Counted from the stretch's first letter, positions 8,554 through 17,686 are shown. The stretch: DNA of 64,000 nucleotides from Ardenticatenaceae bacterium (GCA_020634245.1 JACKCC010000006.1:558001-622000); one strand, 5' to 3'. Translations and numbers: made by a program. The notes: generated by a model not told the origin, from the letters alone.

Positions 8554-9366
8554 ATGTTAAAGCAACTTCGTATAACCACTATCAAATACAGTTCAATCTC
8601 AGTCGTCAACTTGCAGAACCAGTTGGCTTACGTCTGGGATGTGGCCGGGCGGTCGGTGATGATTGTGATTTTTATGTTTGTTTTTGTGCAGTTGTGGACG
8701 GCCGTTTACAACTCCCAAAGCGCCACCGAAATTGCCGGTCTGACCCTGGCTAACACCATCTGGTACTTCCTCATCGCCGAGGTGATGGAGCTGGGCAAGC
8801 CTCGGCACGATGTCAACATCTCGGAAGAAGTGAAGGATGGCTCGATTGCGTACACGATGGTACGGCCGTACAACTACCTGGGCTACCACTTTGCCAACGG
8901 GCTGGGCGAGGCCGGCGTGCGCATGGGATTGGTCTTTGTGCTGGGCCTGCCCGTCGTTTTGTACTACGCCGGCCTGCCGGTCGTTGATTGGCGCAATTTG
9001 CCCGCCGTCTTGCTGGTTGTGGCCCTGGCCATGCTGCTCGACTTTTTCGTCTTCAGTATCATCGGCCTGCTGGCCTTTGTCACCGAGGACATCTTCTCCT
9101 TCCGGCTGATTTATCAAAAGCTGGTCTTCATCCTGGGCGGACTGATGATCCCGCTGGATTTTTTGCCCGACTGGTTGCAGCGCATCGCCCGCGTCCTGCC
9201 CTTCAGCCTGACCACCTACGCTCCGGCCAAGCTGTTCGTCGCCTTTGATGCGGCTCAGTTCCGGCAGATCGTCATCACCCAGCTCATCTGGCTGGTTATC
9301 ATCGGCGCGCTTTTATTCCGGCAGTACCGCTGGGCCACCCGGCGATTAGTAGTAAATGGAGGGTGA
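8554..9366 (+). CDS. ABC-2 family permease subunit 1
   Basis: A 270-residue membrane protein with about six hydrophobic helices (around 25-45, 58-78, 110-135, 140-170, 180-200, 235-255). It matches the DUF990-like ABC-2 permeases that pair with NatA-type ATPases. The ATG follows a palindromic spacer with no Shine-Dalgarno site. It lies between the ATPase gene and the second permease gene on the same strand. It would form one half of the membrane channel. Confidence 0.85.
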   Translation: MLKQLRITTIKYSSISVVNLQNQLAYVWDVAGRSVMIVIFMFVFVQLWTAVYNSQSATEIAGLTLANTIWYFLIAEVMELGKPRHDVNISEEVKDGSIAYTMVRPYNYLGYHFANGLGEAGVRMGLVFVLGLPVVLYYAGLPVVDWRNLPAVLLVVALAMLLDFFVFSIIGLLAFVTEDIFSFRLIYQKLVFILGGLMIPLDFLPDWLQRIARVLPFSLTTYAPAKLFVAFDAAQFRQIVITQLIWLVIIGALLFRQYRWATRRLVVNGG

Positions 9367-9393
9367 AGGTGACACAGAGTTTCACCGAGGAGG

Positions 9394-9477
9394 CACAGAG
9401 TTTCACAGAGAGTTTGGGGAGTAAACTTCTCTTTAATCTCTCTGCGATTCTCTGTGTGATCTCTGTGAAACTCTGTG
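9394..9477. repeat. Long palindromic intergenic repeat (CACAGAG family)
   Basis: CACAGAGTTTCACAGAG (9,394-9,410) pairs perfectly with CTCTGTGAAACTCTGTG (9,461-9,477). The unit fills the 124-bp gap between the two permease genes. Such CACAGAG palindromes are common in spacers of several bacterial groups. Confidence 0.85.
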
Positions 9478-9490
9478 TTCCTACTGAATC

Positions 9491-10288
9491 ATGAACAGGC
9501 TCAAAAACGAACTCAACTTTCTGAAAACACTGGCCGGTATTAACCTGGCTTCGGCGATGGAGTACCGGGCCAGCTTCCTCAGCCAGATTTTTGGCATGAT
9601 GATCAACAACGGCATCTACTTTGTCTTCTGGCTGATATTTTTCGACCGCTTCGGCACGATTCGCGGCTACAACATCGACGAGATTTACCTGCTGTTTGCC
9701 ATCGTCACCTTTGGCTACGGCATCGCCTACATGTTCGCCGGGAACACCAGCGGCAACCTGGCCTATCTCATCGCCCAGGGTCGGCTGGATTATTACCTGG
9801 TCTTCCCGCGCAATGTGCTGCTGCACGTCGTCTTTTCGCGCATGGTCGTCTCGGCGTTGGGCGATTTGACCTTTGGTGTGGTGGCTTACCTGTTTACCGG
9901 CCGCTTCCAGCCGATAGAAATCCTGCTGTTTTTGCTGCTTTCGGTCCTGGTGGCGCTGGTGCTGATCGCCTTTGCCATTTTGGCCGGATCGCTGGCCTTT
10001 TTCATGGGCAATTCGCAGCAGGCCAGCCACCAATTGAACATGACCCTGCTGACTTTTGCCCTGTATCCCAACTCGCTCTTCTCCGGCGCGGCGCGATTTA
10101 TGCTGTACACGATTATCCCGGCCGCTTTTATCGGTTCGGTGCCGGTGCAAATCATTCAGGAGCGGAATGGGCTGCTGCTGTTGGGATTGGCTGGGGCGGC
10201 GCTGGTGCTGTGGGGGGTGGCAACGGCCGTGTTCTACACCGGTCTGCGTCGCTATGAATCAGGCAGCGCCATCAATGTAAACGTTTAA
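9491..10288 (+). CDS. ABC-2 family permease subunit 2
   Basis: 265 residues with six predicted membrane helices and the same ABC-2/DUF990-like layout as the gene before it, including the early segment EYRASFLSQIFGMMINNGI. It is the third gene of the exporter unit. The start ATG follows a palindromic repeat and has no clear ribosome binding site. The gene converges on prfC, with a shared hairpin between their ends. Confidence 0.85.
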   Translation: MNRLKNELNFLKTLAGINLASAMEYRASFLSQIFGMMINNGIYFVFWLIFFDRFGTIRGYNIDEIYLLFAIVTFGYGIAYMFAGNTSGNLAYLIAQGRLDYYLVFPRNVLLHVVFSRMVVSALGDLTFGVVAYLFTGRFQPIEILLFLLLSVLVALVLIAFAILAGSLAFFMGNSQQASHQLNMTLLTFALYPNSLFSGAARFMLYTIIPAAFIGSVPVQIIQERNGLLLLGLAGAALVLWGVATAVFYTGLRRYESGSAINVNV

Positions 10289-10290
10289 GA

Positions 10291-10330
10291 GATTGGAGAC
10301 TGGAGACTAACCAGTCTCTAGTCCCCAATC
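10291..10330. terminator. Bidirectional hairpin between convergent genes
   Basis: GATTGGAGACTGGAGACT pairs imperfectly with AGTCTCTAGTCCCCAATC across a 4-nt loop. It separates the permease end (10,288) from the prfC end (10,318), and the prfC stop codon lies inside the repeat. T-tracts are poor, so termination is an inference. Confidence 0.5.
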
Positions 10331-11940
10331 TCCGACTGCGGCTGCTCCAGAAACGTAATCTCCGGATACTTGTTGGCGTAAAAATTCAGCTCATGTTCAG
10401 AGGAGAAGAGGGCGACGAGACGGCCGTTTCTATCAACCACCCGCATCATCCCATAGCGCCAAGGCAGGAGCTCGATTTTGTCCTCCGGGCCGTAGACCCA
10501 GCGGGCCAGCGATTGGGGCAGCATATCGCGCCGCGTTTTGACGCCGTATTCCTCTTCCAGCCGCGCCTCCACCACTTCAAATTGCAGCATCCCGACCACC
10601 GCCAGGATGGGATCACGCTTTTGGGCGTCGGTTTCGTGCAGAATTTGCATCGCCCCTTCTGTTTCCAGTTGGGCCAGCCCTTTGAGGAACTGCTTTTGCT
10701 TGCTGATATCCACATTGATCAGCCGGGCGAAATGTTCGGCGGGGAAGGTGGGGATCGGCGCAAAGTTGAAGCTGCCGCTCTCGGTAATCGTATCGCCGAT
10801 GCCGAAGTAACGGCTGCCGGGCAGGCCGATGATGTCCCCGGCGTAGGCTTCGTCGACGACGGTGCGTTCCTCGGCAAAAAAGGTGTACGGCCGTGCCAAT
10901 TTCAACGATTTGCCACTGCGCGGATGATTAACCGACATGTTACGCTCGAAACGGCCGCTGCAAATGCGCACAAAGGCCACACTGTCGCGGTGCTTGGGGT
11001 TCATATTTGCCTGAATTTTGAAGACAAAACCGGTGAATTCCGGCTTGTCCGGTGTGATGGGGCCGGCATCACTGGTGTACGTGCCTGGTGTGGGCGCGTA
11101 TTTCACAAAATCATCCAGGAACAACTGCACGCCAAAGTTGGTTAGCGCGCTGCCAAAATAAACCGGCGTTTGTTCCCCGGCCAGGAATTTCGCCCGGTCA
11201 AAATTCATCTCCATTTCGTCCAGCAGGGCGACGTTGGTATGTAATTCCTCGAATTGAACATCGCGCAGGGCGGTTTTGATGCGCGGATTGTCCAGCGTTG
11301 TAATTGTCTCCGGCGAGATGGTCTGGTTGCGCACCGTGCGGTCGTACAGATGGACTTCTTTCGTGTGCCGGTCGTAAACGCCGACGAAGCTGTCGCCATC
11401 GCCAATGGGCCAGTTGACCGGGGCTGGTTCCATCCCCAACACGTTTTCTACCTCATCTAACAGCGCCAACGGGTCCAACGACGGCCGGTCCATTTTGTTG
11501 ATGAAGGTGAAGATGGGGATGCCCCGCTGGCGGCAAACGTCGAACAGTTTGCGTGTCTGCGCTTCCACGCCTTTGGCCGCGTCCAGCACCATAACGGCGC
11601 TGTCGGCGGCGGTGAGGGTGCGGTAGGTGTCTTCGGAAAAGTCTTGATGGCCGGGGGTGTCGAGCAGGTTGATGGTACGGCCGTTATATGGAAATTGCAG
11701 CACCGTCGAAGTAATCGAAATACCCCGCTCCCGCTCCATCGCCATCCAGTCGGAGGTGGCCGAACGCTGGTCGCGGCGCGCGCGCACGCTGCCCGCCAGG
11801 TGGATGGCGTTGCCGTACAGGAGCAACTTCTCCGTCAGCGTCGTCTTCCCCGCGTCGGGATGGGAGATGATGGCAAAGGTGCGCCGGGCGGCGATTTCGG
11901 CGGCTAAATTGCCATTGCTAATCTGTTCTTGGTTACTCAT
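10318..11940 (-). CDS. prfC: Peptide chain release factor 3
   Basis: A 540-residue translational GTPase, near the usual 529. The P-loop SHPDAGKTTLTEK, switch region RGISITSTV, DTPGHQDFSEDTYRT and NKMD are present. The sequence around SVRARRDQRSATSDWM is specific to RF3 rather than EF-G, BipA or LepA. RF3 removes RF1/RF2 from the ribosome after peptide release, in the cytosol. It is a single gene here, convergent with the ABC exporter. The last codons (IGD stop) are supplied by the palindromic repeat, which suggests a slightly altered C-terminus. Confidence 0.95.
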   Translation of the reverse strand: MSNQEQISNGNLAAEIAARRTFAIISHPDAGKTTLTEKLLLYGNAIHLAGSVRARRDQRSATSDWMAMERERGISITSTVLQFPYNGRTINLLDTPGHQDFSEDTYRTLTAADSAVMVLDAAKGVEAQTRKLFDVCRQRGIPIFTFINKMDRPSLDPLALLDEVENVLGMEPAPVNWPIGDGDSFVGVYDRHTKEVHLYDRTVRNQTISPETITTLDNPRIKTALRDVQFEELHTNVALLDEMEMNFDRAKFLAGEQTPVYFGSALTNFGVQLFLDDFVKYAPTPGTYTSDAGPITPDKPEFTGFVFKIQANMNPKHRDSVAFVRICSGRFERNMSVNHPRSGKSLKLARPYTFFAEERTVVDEAYAGDIIGLPGSRYFGIGDTITESGSFNFAPIPTFPAEHFARLINVDISKQKQFLKGLAQLETEGAMQILHETDAQKRDPILAVVGMLQFEVVEARLEEEYGVKTRRDMLPQSLARWVYGPEDKIELLPWRYGMMRVVDRNGRLVALFSSEHELNFYANKYPEITFLEQPQSEIGD

Positions 11941-11962
11941 AGGCTATCTACTTGACGTGAAA

Positions 11963-11994
11963 AACGGTCACGACCGAAAAGCTTCGTGACCGTT
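11963..11994. terminator. Perfect 11-bp hairpin terminator
   Basis: AACGGTCACGA (11,963-11,973) and TCGTGACCGTT (11,984-11,994) form a perfect stem. A T-rich run follows on the plus side at about 12,000-12,007 and a shorter one on the minus side, which would serve the gene at 12,064-13,452. Confidence 0.75.
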
Positions 11995-12063
11995 GGTCTC
12001 TTTTTTTGAATTTAGTCATAAGGATAGCACGATTTGGAGAGATTGGGTATTGGTTGGGCGCTT

Positions 12064-13452
12064 TCAATTTTCTGACATCGTATTTGCATAGAAATTTAAC
12101 CGACCATCCGCTGTAGCAACTATTATCACATATCCATCAGGCGAAATGGCTAACGCAGTTATTGCAGGCTGAATGGGTATTAGGTCAATTTGGATTTTGT
12201 TTTTCAAATCTAAGATGGCGAAGTTATGCAAGCCAGCTAAAACAGACGTATTGGAATCTTGAGTAAAAGCAAAGTAATGTGTAGGCCAACAATAATCACC
12301 GGCAACATCGAACGACACTTCATCTCCTGTTTCTTTATCCCATATTTCGACTGCTGATTGTTTGCAATCAAAAAAGTCAAAAAAGAGAACATCGTTACTC
12401 GGTAATATTACCCCTCCAGGTTTTTCGATCTCGTGAAGGAGTTGACCATTATGCCGATCGTAAAGTTGAAAAACTTTTTCATTCCCAGTAACTACATATT
12501 CACTGTTATTGCTCAGCCGTTTCACATAAAACCCATTCTCACTTGGCATTGCAACGGTTTGAAGGCGAATCCCGTTGTTGGCATCAAATGTTTCTATTCC
12601 ATATGAATTTGCGATAACCAATTCCTTGCCATCTTTACTGAATCCCAAATCAGAAACGTAGTTTTTCACGTCATCAAATTCCCACATCATAGCATCAGCA
12701 AGCGAATATACTGACAATTTTCCATCAGTCCAGATAGCAAAATTTGAACTATCTGGGCTAAAAGCGATACTATCCAGAATGGATGGTCCAGAATGAAAAA
12801 CTTTCCCTGAGGTAATATCCGGCATTCGCCATATTTCAATTTTGTCTTTATATTGTAGACTGAACCATTTCCCGTCAGGGCTAATTTTGACACCACTCAC
12901 AAAGGACACATTTCCAACGGTCCAATATTTAGCGGATTGAGGTAGTTGAATGGACCCAATTTCGGTGAGATTTCCTGCTAGAACGGAATTTTCTACGAGG
13001 GCGATGTTGGTACGTAAGCGTGTGCGCTCTGAATTGTCTTTCCACAATCTAAAACCCATTACACCGATAATAATGCAAAAGATGCCAATCGGTACACTAA
13101 TCTTTAGCCATTGTGGTGTCGGCAATGGTTTGATTTCCGAGTATCGTTTGTTAAATACAACGAAGTATATGATTAATCCAATTCCCCAGGCTATCCACCA
13201 AAACAGAAATGTAAGCCCGCATAACTCGCAACATGTAGGACAAGGGCCAGTTTTGATGAATGATGAACGGTAATAATTCGCAAAATAATATTGACCTGTC
13301 CCAAACACAATCATTAACAGAATTAAGCCACCCCAAAATCCGAATGCTCGAAAACCGTGAGCCATAAGTGGTTTCGTAAATAGTAGAAATAGTAGACCTA
13401 CAACCATGCTCGCAACACAACCAGACAAAAGAACAAGAGTAATGATCGGCAT
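12064..13452 (-). CDS. Membrane protein with C-terminal WD40-like propeller
   Basis: 462 residues starting behind GAGGAGGACTT. Residues 1-150 hold about four membrane helices with a cysteine-rich loop (CPTCCELCG). Residues 160-462 hold repeated units such as VKISPDGKWFSLQ, IAFSPDSSNFAIW and LAISPDGYVIIVA, the SPDG strand turns of WD40/PD40 propellers. The propeller probably lies on one side of the membrane as a binding platform. GC is lower than that of the neighbours and no ACGGCCGT octamer is present, which suggests acquisition. No specific function can be assigned. Confidence 0.75.
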   Translation of the reverse strand: MPIITLVLLSGCVASMVVGLLFLLFTKPLMAHGFRAFGFWGGLILLMIVFGTGQYYFANYYRSSFIKTGPCPTCCELCGLTFLFWWIAWGIGLIIYFVVFNKRYSEIKPLPTPQWLKISVPIGIFCIIIGVMGFRLWKDNSERTRLRTNIALVENSVLAGNLTEIGSIQLPQSAKYWTVGNVSFVSGVKISPDGKWFSLQYKDKIEIWRMPDITSGKVFHSGPSILDSIAFSPDSSNFAIWTDGKLSVYSLADAMMWEFDDVKNYVSDLGFSKDGKELVIANSYGIETFDANNGIRLQTVAMPSENGFYVKRLSNNSEYVVTGNEKVFQLYDRHNGQLLHEIEKPGGVILPSNDVLFFDFFDCKQSAVEIWDKETGDEVSFDVAGDYCWPTHYFAFTQDSNTSVLAGLHNFAILDLKNKIQIDLIPIQPAITALAISPDGYVIIVATADGRLNFYANTMSEN

Positions 13453-13681
13453 AAGTCCTCCTCGCTCTAATCTAATCGAATTGAAACTTCATCTTCTCCA
13501 GCGTTTAGCGTAGGTACGGCCGAACGGCTTGTTCGCAATAGGCCCACTCCAGGCCACTGCGTGTTGGTTGCGGGTTTGCTGGCTGTAATAGACGGCAAGC
13601 TGTGCGTTGTATTCCTCAATCAACGGTGGGGATTCCGTTTGGTCGTACTGCTCATGATGGACAACAGATCTAAACAAAAAA

Positions 13682-13701
13682 GGGTTACCAGGTGGCAACC
13701 C
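13682..13701 (-). terminator. Intrinsic terminator of the serine protease gene
   Basis: On the minus strand GGGTTGCCACC and GGTAACCC form a hairpin that is followed by a run of six T (plus-strand A run 13,676-13,681). It lies 38 bp beyond the protease stop. Confidence 0.75.
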
Positions 13702-13738
13702 TTCCTTGTTACACAAATCTTTTTTACTTCAAATCTGA

Positions 13739-14572
13739 CTACGGTGTATAGTAAGTGTAAATAAAATCGAGCACATCCGCGCGGTCCGTGCGGAAGACAC
13801 CACCAGAACCGGAACAAGTCTCATTCATCCCAAAGGATGTCACGCCGGCAACGATATTGGTGTCACCCAGGAAGTTGGGCCCGCCGGAATCGCCATAACA
13901 GGTTCCTCCGGTTGCGTGATTATTGGAAAGCCATAAGGAGTAGTCGCCTGTTATCCCTGGAACATTGATTTGCTTCAGGAATGGGTAGGCCACCATGCGT
14001 ATCCGTTCTGATACCATTTCCCATTGTTCTTCATCGGTAAAGATTATTTGCTGCCCATAGCCGACAGAAGTAAACAAGGTTTTATCCCATTTTCCACTGG
14101 GCATCGGCAATGCGTCTAATTGGTCCAATTCAGGAAGCGTGCCATACTCAGCTAACCCAGTAACGCCAGGCTCTTGGAGGATAACAATGCCGACATCATG
14201 CATATAAAATGGATCCTCAGTTTCAAACAGTGGATGCGCATACCATGCCACGGCTTCTACGCTGTTGGGACCAGCATATGGGTAATTATTATCGCCATTT
14301 TCAACATCTGATTCGGTGAAGACACGCATCCCAGAGTAAGGTTCATCTGGATAGTTTGAAGTGCAGTGTCCGGCTGTCAAGAGTACCGTTGGCGACAGCA
14401 ATGTTCCACTGCACCGGTACATTGGCTCTCCGCCAACTTCCATAAGCAAAAGAACGACATGCGGATGACCGTCGCCATCAAGTTCGCCATCCGTGATAGC
14501 GCTGACCAGGCTAACGGTAAACGCAAGAACAACAATCACTAGCAATGTAGGAACAAGTGTTTTTTTTGACAT
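13739..14572 (-). CDS. Secreted trypsin-like (S1) serine protease
   Basis: 277 residues with an N-terminal signal peptide (MSKKTLVPTLLVIVVLAFTV, cleavage likely near residue 25). The catalytic triad is visible: His in LLTAGHC, Asp in MHDVGIVIL and Ser in CYGDSGGPNF. Six cysteines are consistent with extracellular disulphides. Length fits a single S1 domain of the chymotrypsin family. It is a stand-alone gene with its own terminator. Substrate and specificity cannot be read with confidence. Confidence 0.92.
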   Translation of the reverse strand: MSKKTLVPTLLVIVVLAFTVSLVSAITDGELDGDGHPHVVLLLMEVGGEPMYRCSGTLLSPTVLLTAGHCTSNYPDEPYSGMRVFTESDVENGDNNYPYAGPNSVEAVAWYAHPLFETEDPFYMHDVGIVILQEPGVTGLAEYGTLPELDQLDALPMPSGKWDKTLFTSVGYGQQIIFTDEEQWEMVSERIRMVAYPFLKQINVPGITGDYSLWLSNNHATGGTCYGDSGGPNFLGDTNIVAGVTSFGMNETCSGSGGVFRTDRADVLDFIYTYYTP

Positions 14573-14777
14573 ATTTTCTCCTTACAGATTTCACTTACAG
14601 ACCTGCGATTTTGCATCCCCGTCTTGTGGTGGGTTTGCTTTTACCGAATAAAAATTAACCCGACAATATTGTCTGTTAAAAATTTAAGACGTTTAACCAG
14701 GCTGGAGGATACGGTTACTGTAAAAAGAAATGTGTTTAGTTCAAAAAAATGCGGGTCTTTCGGATCTTGTGGGGTTT

Positions 14778-14842
14778 TGTCATTCTGAGCGGAGCGAAGA
14801 ATCCCAACACCTCTGGGATGCTTCACTTCGTTCAGCATGACA
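14778..14842. repeat. Palindromic repeat with TGTCATTCTGAGC / ATGACA ends
   Basis: The unit begins TGTCATTCTGAGCGGAGCGA and ends CGTTCAGCATGACA, with arms that pair imperfectly. Repeats of this word family are widely dispersed in several bacterial phyla, including Chloroflexota, and often give spurious LNEVKHP / RSAQND peptides. Confidence 0.8.
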
Positions 14843-14903
14843 AATACAAGACCCCATGAGATCCCAAAGAGCCAAAGTTCTTTGAATTAAGAAAACAACA
14901 ATC

Positions 14904-14973
14904 CTCCCGTTTTCCCTGAGTAAACCACAAAGAAATGACGAATTTTTCATTAAAATGTTTTTTGTGGTTTACC
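14904..14973 (-). repeat. 70-bp MITE-like palindromic repeat, copy 2 (inverted)
   Basis: The reverse complement starts GGTAAACCACAAAAAACA and ends with TTTGTGGTTTACTCAGGG followed by AAAACGGGAG. The first 15 and the last 36 bases match copy 1 at 5,236-5,305 with few changes; the centres differ. Confidence 0.75.
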
Positions 14974-15080
14974 TAAATATCCCTGGAAACCGTTTGTCAT
15001 ACCAGCTTTTAGGAATTGAGTTTTCGGTGAAATGTTGAGTGCTTTTGTAACATTGCGTTGGACGGCCATAATCTAAAATC

Positions 15081-15671
15081 ATGACAACTGCTTTTATCAT
15101 TTGTGGCGCGCTGGCCCGTGAAGTACTTGCCATCATTAAAAAATACGACTGGGATGCCGAGGTGTTCGGTGTGGCAGCGCTGGATCACATGTTCCCGGAT
15201 CGCATCGCGCCCGATGTCGAGAAGCGTTACCTGGAAATTCGTGAGCGTTTTGATCGAGTGATAGTTGTTTATGGCGACTGTGGTTCACGTGGAGCCGTGG
15301 ACGCCTTGATGGCCAAATATGACCTGGAGCGAGTGGAAGGGCCGCATTGCTACGAGATGTACGGCGGCAATTTGTTTCAGGATTTAATGGATGAAGAACC
15401 AGGCACTTTTTTCCTGACCGATTTCTTGGTACGTGGTTTTAGGGGGACGATCCTGAAGGGGCTGGGATTGGATCGGTTTCCACAGTTGAAGGACGATTAT
15501 TTTCGCAATTACAAACGCATTGTTTTTCTGAGTCAAAGCGAGGATGGCGAGCTGACTGGTCAGGCTGAACAGGCGGCGGCGTATCTTGGTTTACCGTTGG
15601 AGATTCGGCATACGGGTTATGGCCTGTTAGAGGAACGGTTGGTGGAAATGATGAACGGAATTACCAGCTAA
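15081..15671 (+). CDS. DUF1638 family protein
   Basis: 196 residues. The pattern CGALAREV near the start, VVYGDCGSRGAVD, and GPHCYEMYGGN in the middle belong to the DUF1638 family, whose members sit beside corrinoid or folate-linked methylamine methyltransferase genes and hold conserved cysteines that may bind metal or a corrinoid-related ligand. The biochemical role is unknown. It starts the plus-strand side of the one-carbon region, divergent from nothing obvious, and is followed 10 bp later by a YbaK-like gene. Confidence 0.8.
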   Translation: MTTAFIICGALAREVLAIIKKYDWDAEVFGVAALDHMFPDRIAPDVEKRYLEIRERFDRVIVVYGDCGSRGAVDALMAKYDLERVEGPHCYEMYGGNLFQDLMDEEPGTFFLTDFLVRGFRGTILKGLGLDRFPQLKDDYFRNYKRIVFLSQSEDGELTGQAEQAAAYLGLPLEIRHTGYGLLEERLVEMMNGITS

Positions 15672-15681
15672 ACGGCATCTC

Positions 15682-16188
15682 ATGAGTTTTGATACGAAAG
15701 TCATCACCCTTTTAGAAGAAAATAACGTTCCTTACCGACTGTTGCCACATCAAGAGCCGGTGTTCACCGTCGAAGCTGCCGCTGCTCAACGCGGTATCGT
15801 TAAAGAAGAGATGGTCAAGTCCATCCTGCTCAAGGAAAAGAGTGGTGAGCGCCGTTATGTGATGGCTTGCGTGTTGGGCGATGCCCGTCTTGATCCCCAG
15901 GCTGTCCGTGACTATTTGGGTGATGATTGGCGGAGACTGAGTTTTGCCTCGGCTGAGGAGATTTTGCAGGTGGCTGGTTACGTGCAGGGAGCTGTAGCGC
16001 CGCTGTGTTTACCCCGAAAAGTACCGGTCATTTTTGATAAAGCCATTGTCAACTGCCAAAACGTCAATATTAGCAGCGGTGATCCAATGGCTGGGTTAGA
16101 GCTGAATCCACAGGATTTGATCCGTCTGGCTAAAGCGCAGTTAGCATCTATCGTGGTCGAATCTTCAAATTCATTACCACCATCCTGA
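15682..16188 (+). CDS. YbaK/EbsC-type aminoacyl-tRNA deacylase
   Basis: 168 residues with the YbaK/ProX fold signature: an N-terminal helix (VITLLEENNVPYRLLPHQ), VKSILLKEK containing the conserved lysine, and a C-terminal CLPRKVPVIFD strand. Family members hydrolyse mischarged tRNAs such as Cys- or Ala-tRNA(Pro). It follows the DUF1638 gene closely, so cotranscription is likely, though a shared pathway is not evident. Confidence 0.8.
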   Translation: MSFDTKVITLLEENNVPYRLLPHQEPVFTVEAAAAQRGIVKEEMVKSILLKEKSGERRYVMACVLGDARLDPQAVRDYLGDDWRRLSFASAEEILQVAGYVQGAVAPLCLPRKVPVIFDKAIVNCQNVNISSGDPMAGLELNPQDLIRLAKAQLASIVVESSNSLPPS

Positions 16189-16195
16189 ACAGCAA

Positions 16196-17176
16196 TTACT
16201 CTCTGCGTCTGGGGCGTTGGATAGGTGTGACACCTGTTCGATAAGGACGTGGCAATAAGCCTGCCTCCTCAATGATTTCGGCAACCAACTCTTCTTGCCG
16301 GTAAGCCATTACGTGCACTCCAGCAACCCCTTCAATTTCCCGCACCTGTTGAATAATTTCCACGCAAATTCGTTTGCCTTCGGCTTGCTGCTGGGCTTTG
16401 GGCGTTTTGCGCAGCCGTTCCACCACTGTATCGGGAATATGAACGCCGGGCACAGTGGTGCGTATGAATTCGGCCGCCCGATCGGAACGCAGTGGTCCCA
16501 CGCCGACCAGGATAAACACTTTTTCATGCAGGCCCAGGTTGCGCACTTGCTGCATGAATTTTTGCAGGCGAGGCACGTCGAAACAGTATTGGGTCTGGAT
16601 AAAATCGGCTCCGGCAGCGACTTTTTTGGCCAGACGCAGTGGTCGCCAGTCATAAGGGGGAACAAATGGATTGGAAGCCGCGCCCAGAAACAGGCGGGGT
16701 GGGGTGGTCAGTTTACGGCCGTTCAGGAAACGGCCGTCATCACGCATGATTTTTATCGTTTGCAGTAGTTGGACAGAATCAAAATCGAAAACACGTTTAG
16801 CCTGGGGTTGGTCACCCGCAGTTACATCATCGCCGGTCAGGCAGAGAACGTTACACACGCCCATAGCCGCTGCGCCTAGTACATCTCCTTGAATGGCGAT
16901 GCGGTTACGATCGCGGCAGGAAACCTGATAGACCGGGGCATAGCCGGCTCGCGTAAGTAGGGCACAGATGGCCACGCTGGACATGTGACAGTGGGCGCCG
17001 GAGGCGTCGGTGGCGTTGATGGCATCGCATACTTCGGAAAGGACCAGAGCCGCATCATATACTTCTTGCGGATCGGCACTGTCTGGCGGATTGAGTTCGG
17101 CGGTGACGGCAAACAGGCCAGAACGAAGAACGCGCTCTAAACGGCCGTTCGATTTGTACTGAATTTCTTCGGTCAT
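16196..17176 (-). CDS. metF: Methylenetetrahydrofolate reductase-like protein
   Basis: 326 residues with the MetF TIM-barrel features: VTAELNPPDSADP at 25-37, DINATDASGAH region, CLTGDDVTAGD and FIQTQYCFD. It would reduce methylene-THF to methyl-THF or run in reverse with FAD. The ATG overlaps the stop of metV (ATGA), as in acetogen-like metVF pairs. With the EtfAB and methyltransferase genes nearby, it likely oxidises methyl groups carried on folate (inference). Confidence 0.88.
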   Translation of the reverse strand: MTEEIQYKSNGRLERVLRSGLFAVTAELNPPDSADPQEVYDAALVLSEVCDAINATDASGAHCHMSSVAICALLTRAGYAPVYQVSCRDRNRIAIQGDVLGAAAMGVCNVLCLTGDDVTAGDQPQAKRVFDFDSVQLLQTIKIMRDDGRFLNGRKLTTPPRLFLGAASNPFVPPYDWRPLRLAKKVAAGADFIQTQYCFDVPRLQKFMQQVRNLGLHEKVFILVGVGPLRSDRAAEFIRTTVPGVHIPDTVVERLRKTPKAQQQAEGKRICVEIIQQVREIEGVAGVHVMAYRQEELVAEIIEEAGLLPRPYRTGVTPIQRPRRRE

Positions 17177-17673
17177 GATTTGTGGAGCACAGGAATGTCA
17201 GGCAGGTTGACCCAGCCAGGTGGCGGCTGTGTGTCAACGCCGGTGAGCATATTGATCCAGGCTGACGAGCCTTCAAGCTGGCGGTTGACTGGGATCTGGA
17301 TGTGCAGCATCTCGTCACCGTAAAGGGTCATTTTTCGTGAGCGCTCAAACGCTTCAACCCAGATGCATTTCATATCCGGTTTTACTTCGCAGTGGCCGTT
17401 GGCACGGACACCGCCGCAGGGGCCGTTGCGCAAATTTTTCGGGCAGGTCATCGGGCAGGTCATGCCGGTAGAATGCAAAATGCATTGGCCGCACATGCGG
17501 CAGTCGAAAACGATTTTTTTACCCAATTCTTCACCGGGGCGCAGCCAGCGGTCAATCCGTTCATAGCCCAAACGGGCAATGAGCGGATCGAACCGGATAA
17601 ATAACCGGTGTGTCCGGCGGTAGAGGATTTCCAATCCTCGGGGGCGATTACGCAGCCAACGGCCTAAGCTCAT
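17173..17673 (-). CDS. metV: MetV-type zinc-binding partner of MetF
   Basis: 166 residues from ATG 17,673; a longer frame to 17,877 would overlap the next gene, so the shorter start is preferred. It carries clustered cysteines (CRMCGQCILHSTGMTCPMTC, then CPKNLRNGPCGG) typical of the methylene-THF reductase C-terminal/MetV family. MetV forms a complex with MetF and binds zinc. It overlaps metF by 4 bp and follows the virulence-factor-domain gene by 13 bp. Confidence 0.85.
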   Translation of the reverse strand: MSLGRWLRNRPRGLEILYRRTHRLFIRFDPLIARLGYERIDRWLRPGEELGKKIVFDCRMCGQCILHSTGMTCPMTCPKNLRNGPCGGVRANGHCEVKPDMKCIWVEAFERSRKMTLYGDEMLHIQIPVNRQLEGSSAWINMLTGVDTQPPPGWVNLPDIPVLHKS

Positions 17674-17686
17674 ATGCTTTGCCAAT

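Larger units (their letters stand above)
14573..15080. other. Gene-free stretch with two different repeats
   Basis: This 508-bp spacer has no credible gene. It contains the palindromic repeat at 14,778-14,842 and the second 70-bp MITE-like repeat at 14,904-14,973. A 65-codon minus-strand frame here is only the translation of the repeat. Confidence 0.7.

Noticed and set aside
9299..10150. Long frames on the strand opposite the ABC permeases, and similar shadows opposite etf, dehydrogenase, amylase and hyp genes
   Set aside because: They are composition-driven, with His/Gln/Arg-rich sequence, no domains and no ribosome binding sites, and are opposite well-identified genes.
13489..13716. A 75-codon minus-strand frame after the protease gene
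   Set aside because: It runs through the intrinsic terminator at 13,682-13,701 and has no start signal; a decayed fragment cannot be excluded.
14641..14838. A 65-codon minus-strand frame
   Set aside because: Its sequence is only the translation of the TCATTCTGAGCGGAGCGAA repeat (LNEVKHP / RSAQND type), a well-known source of false genes.
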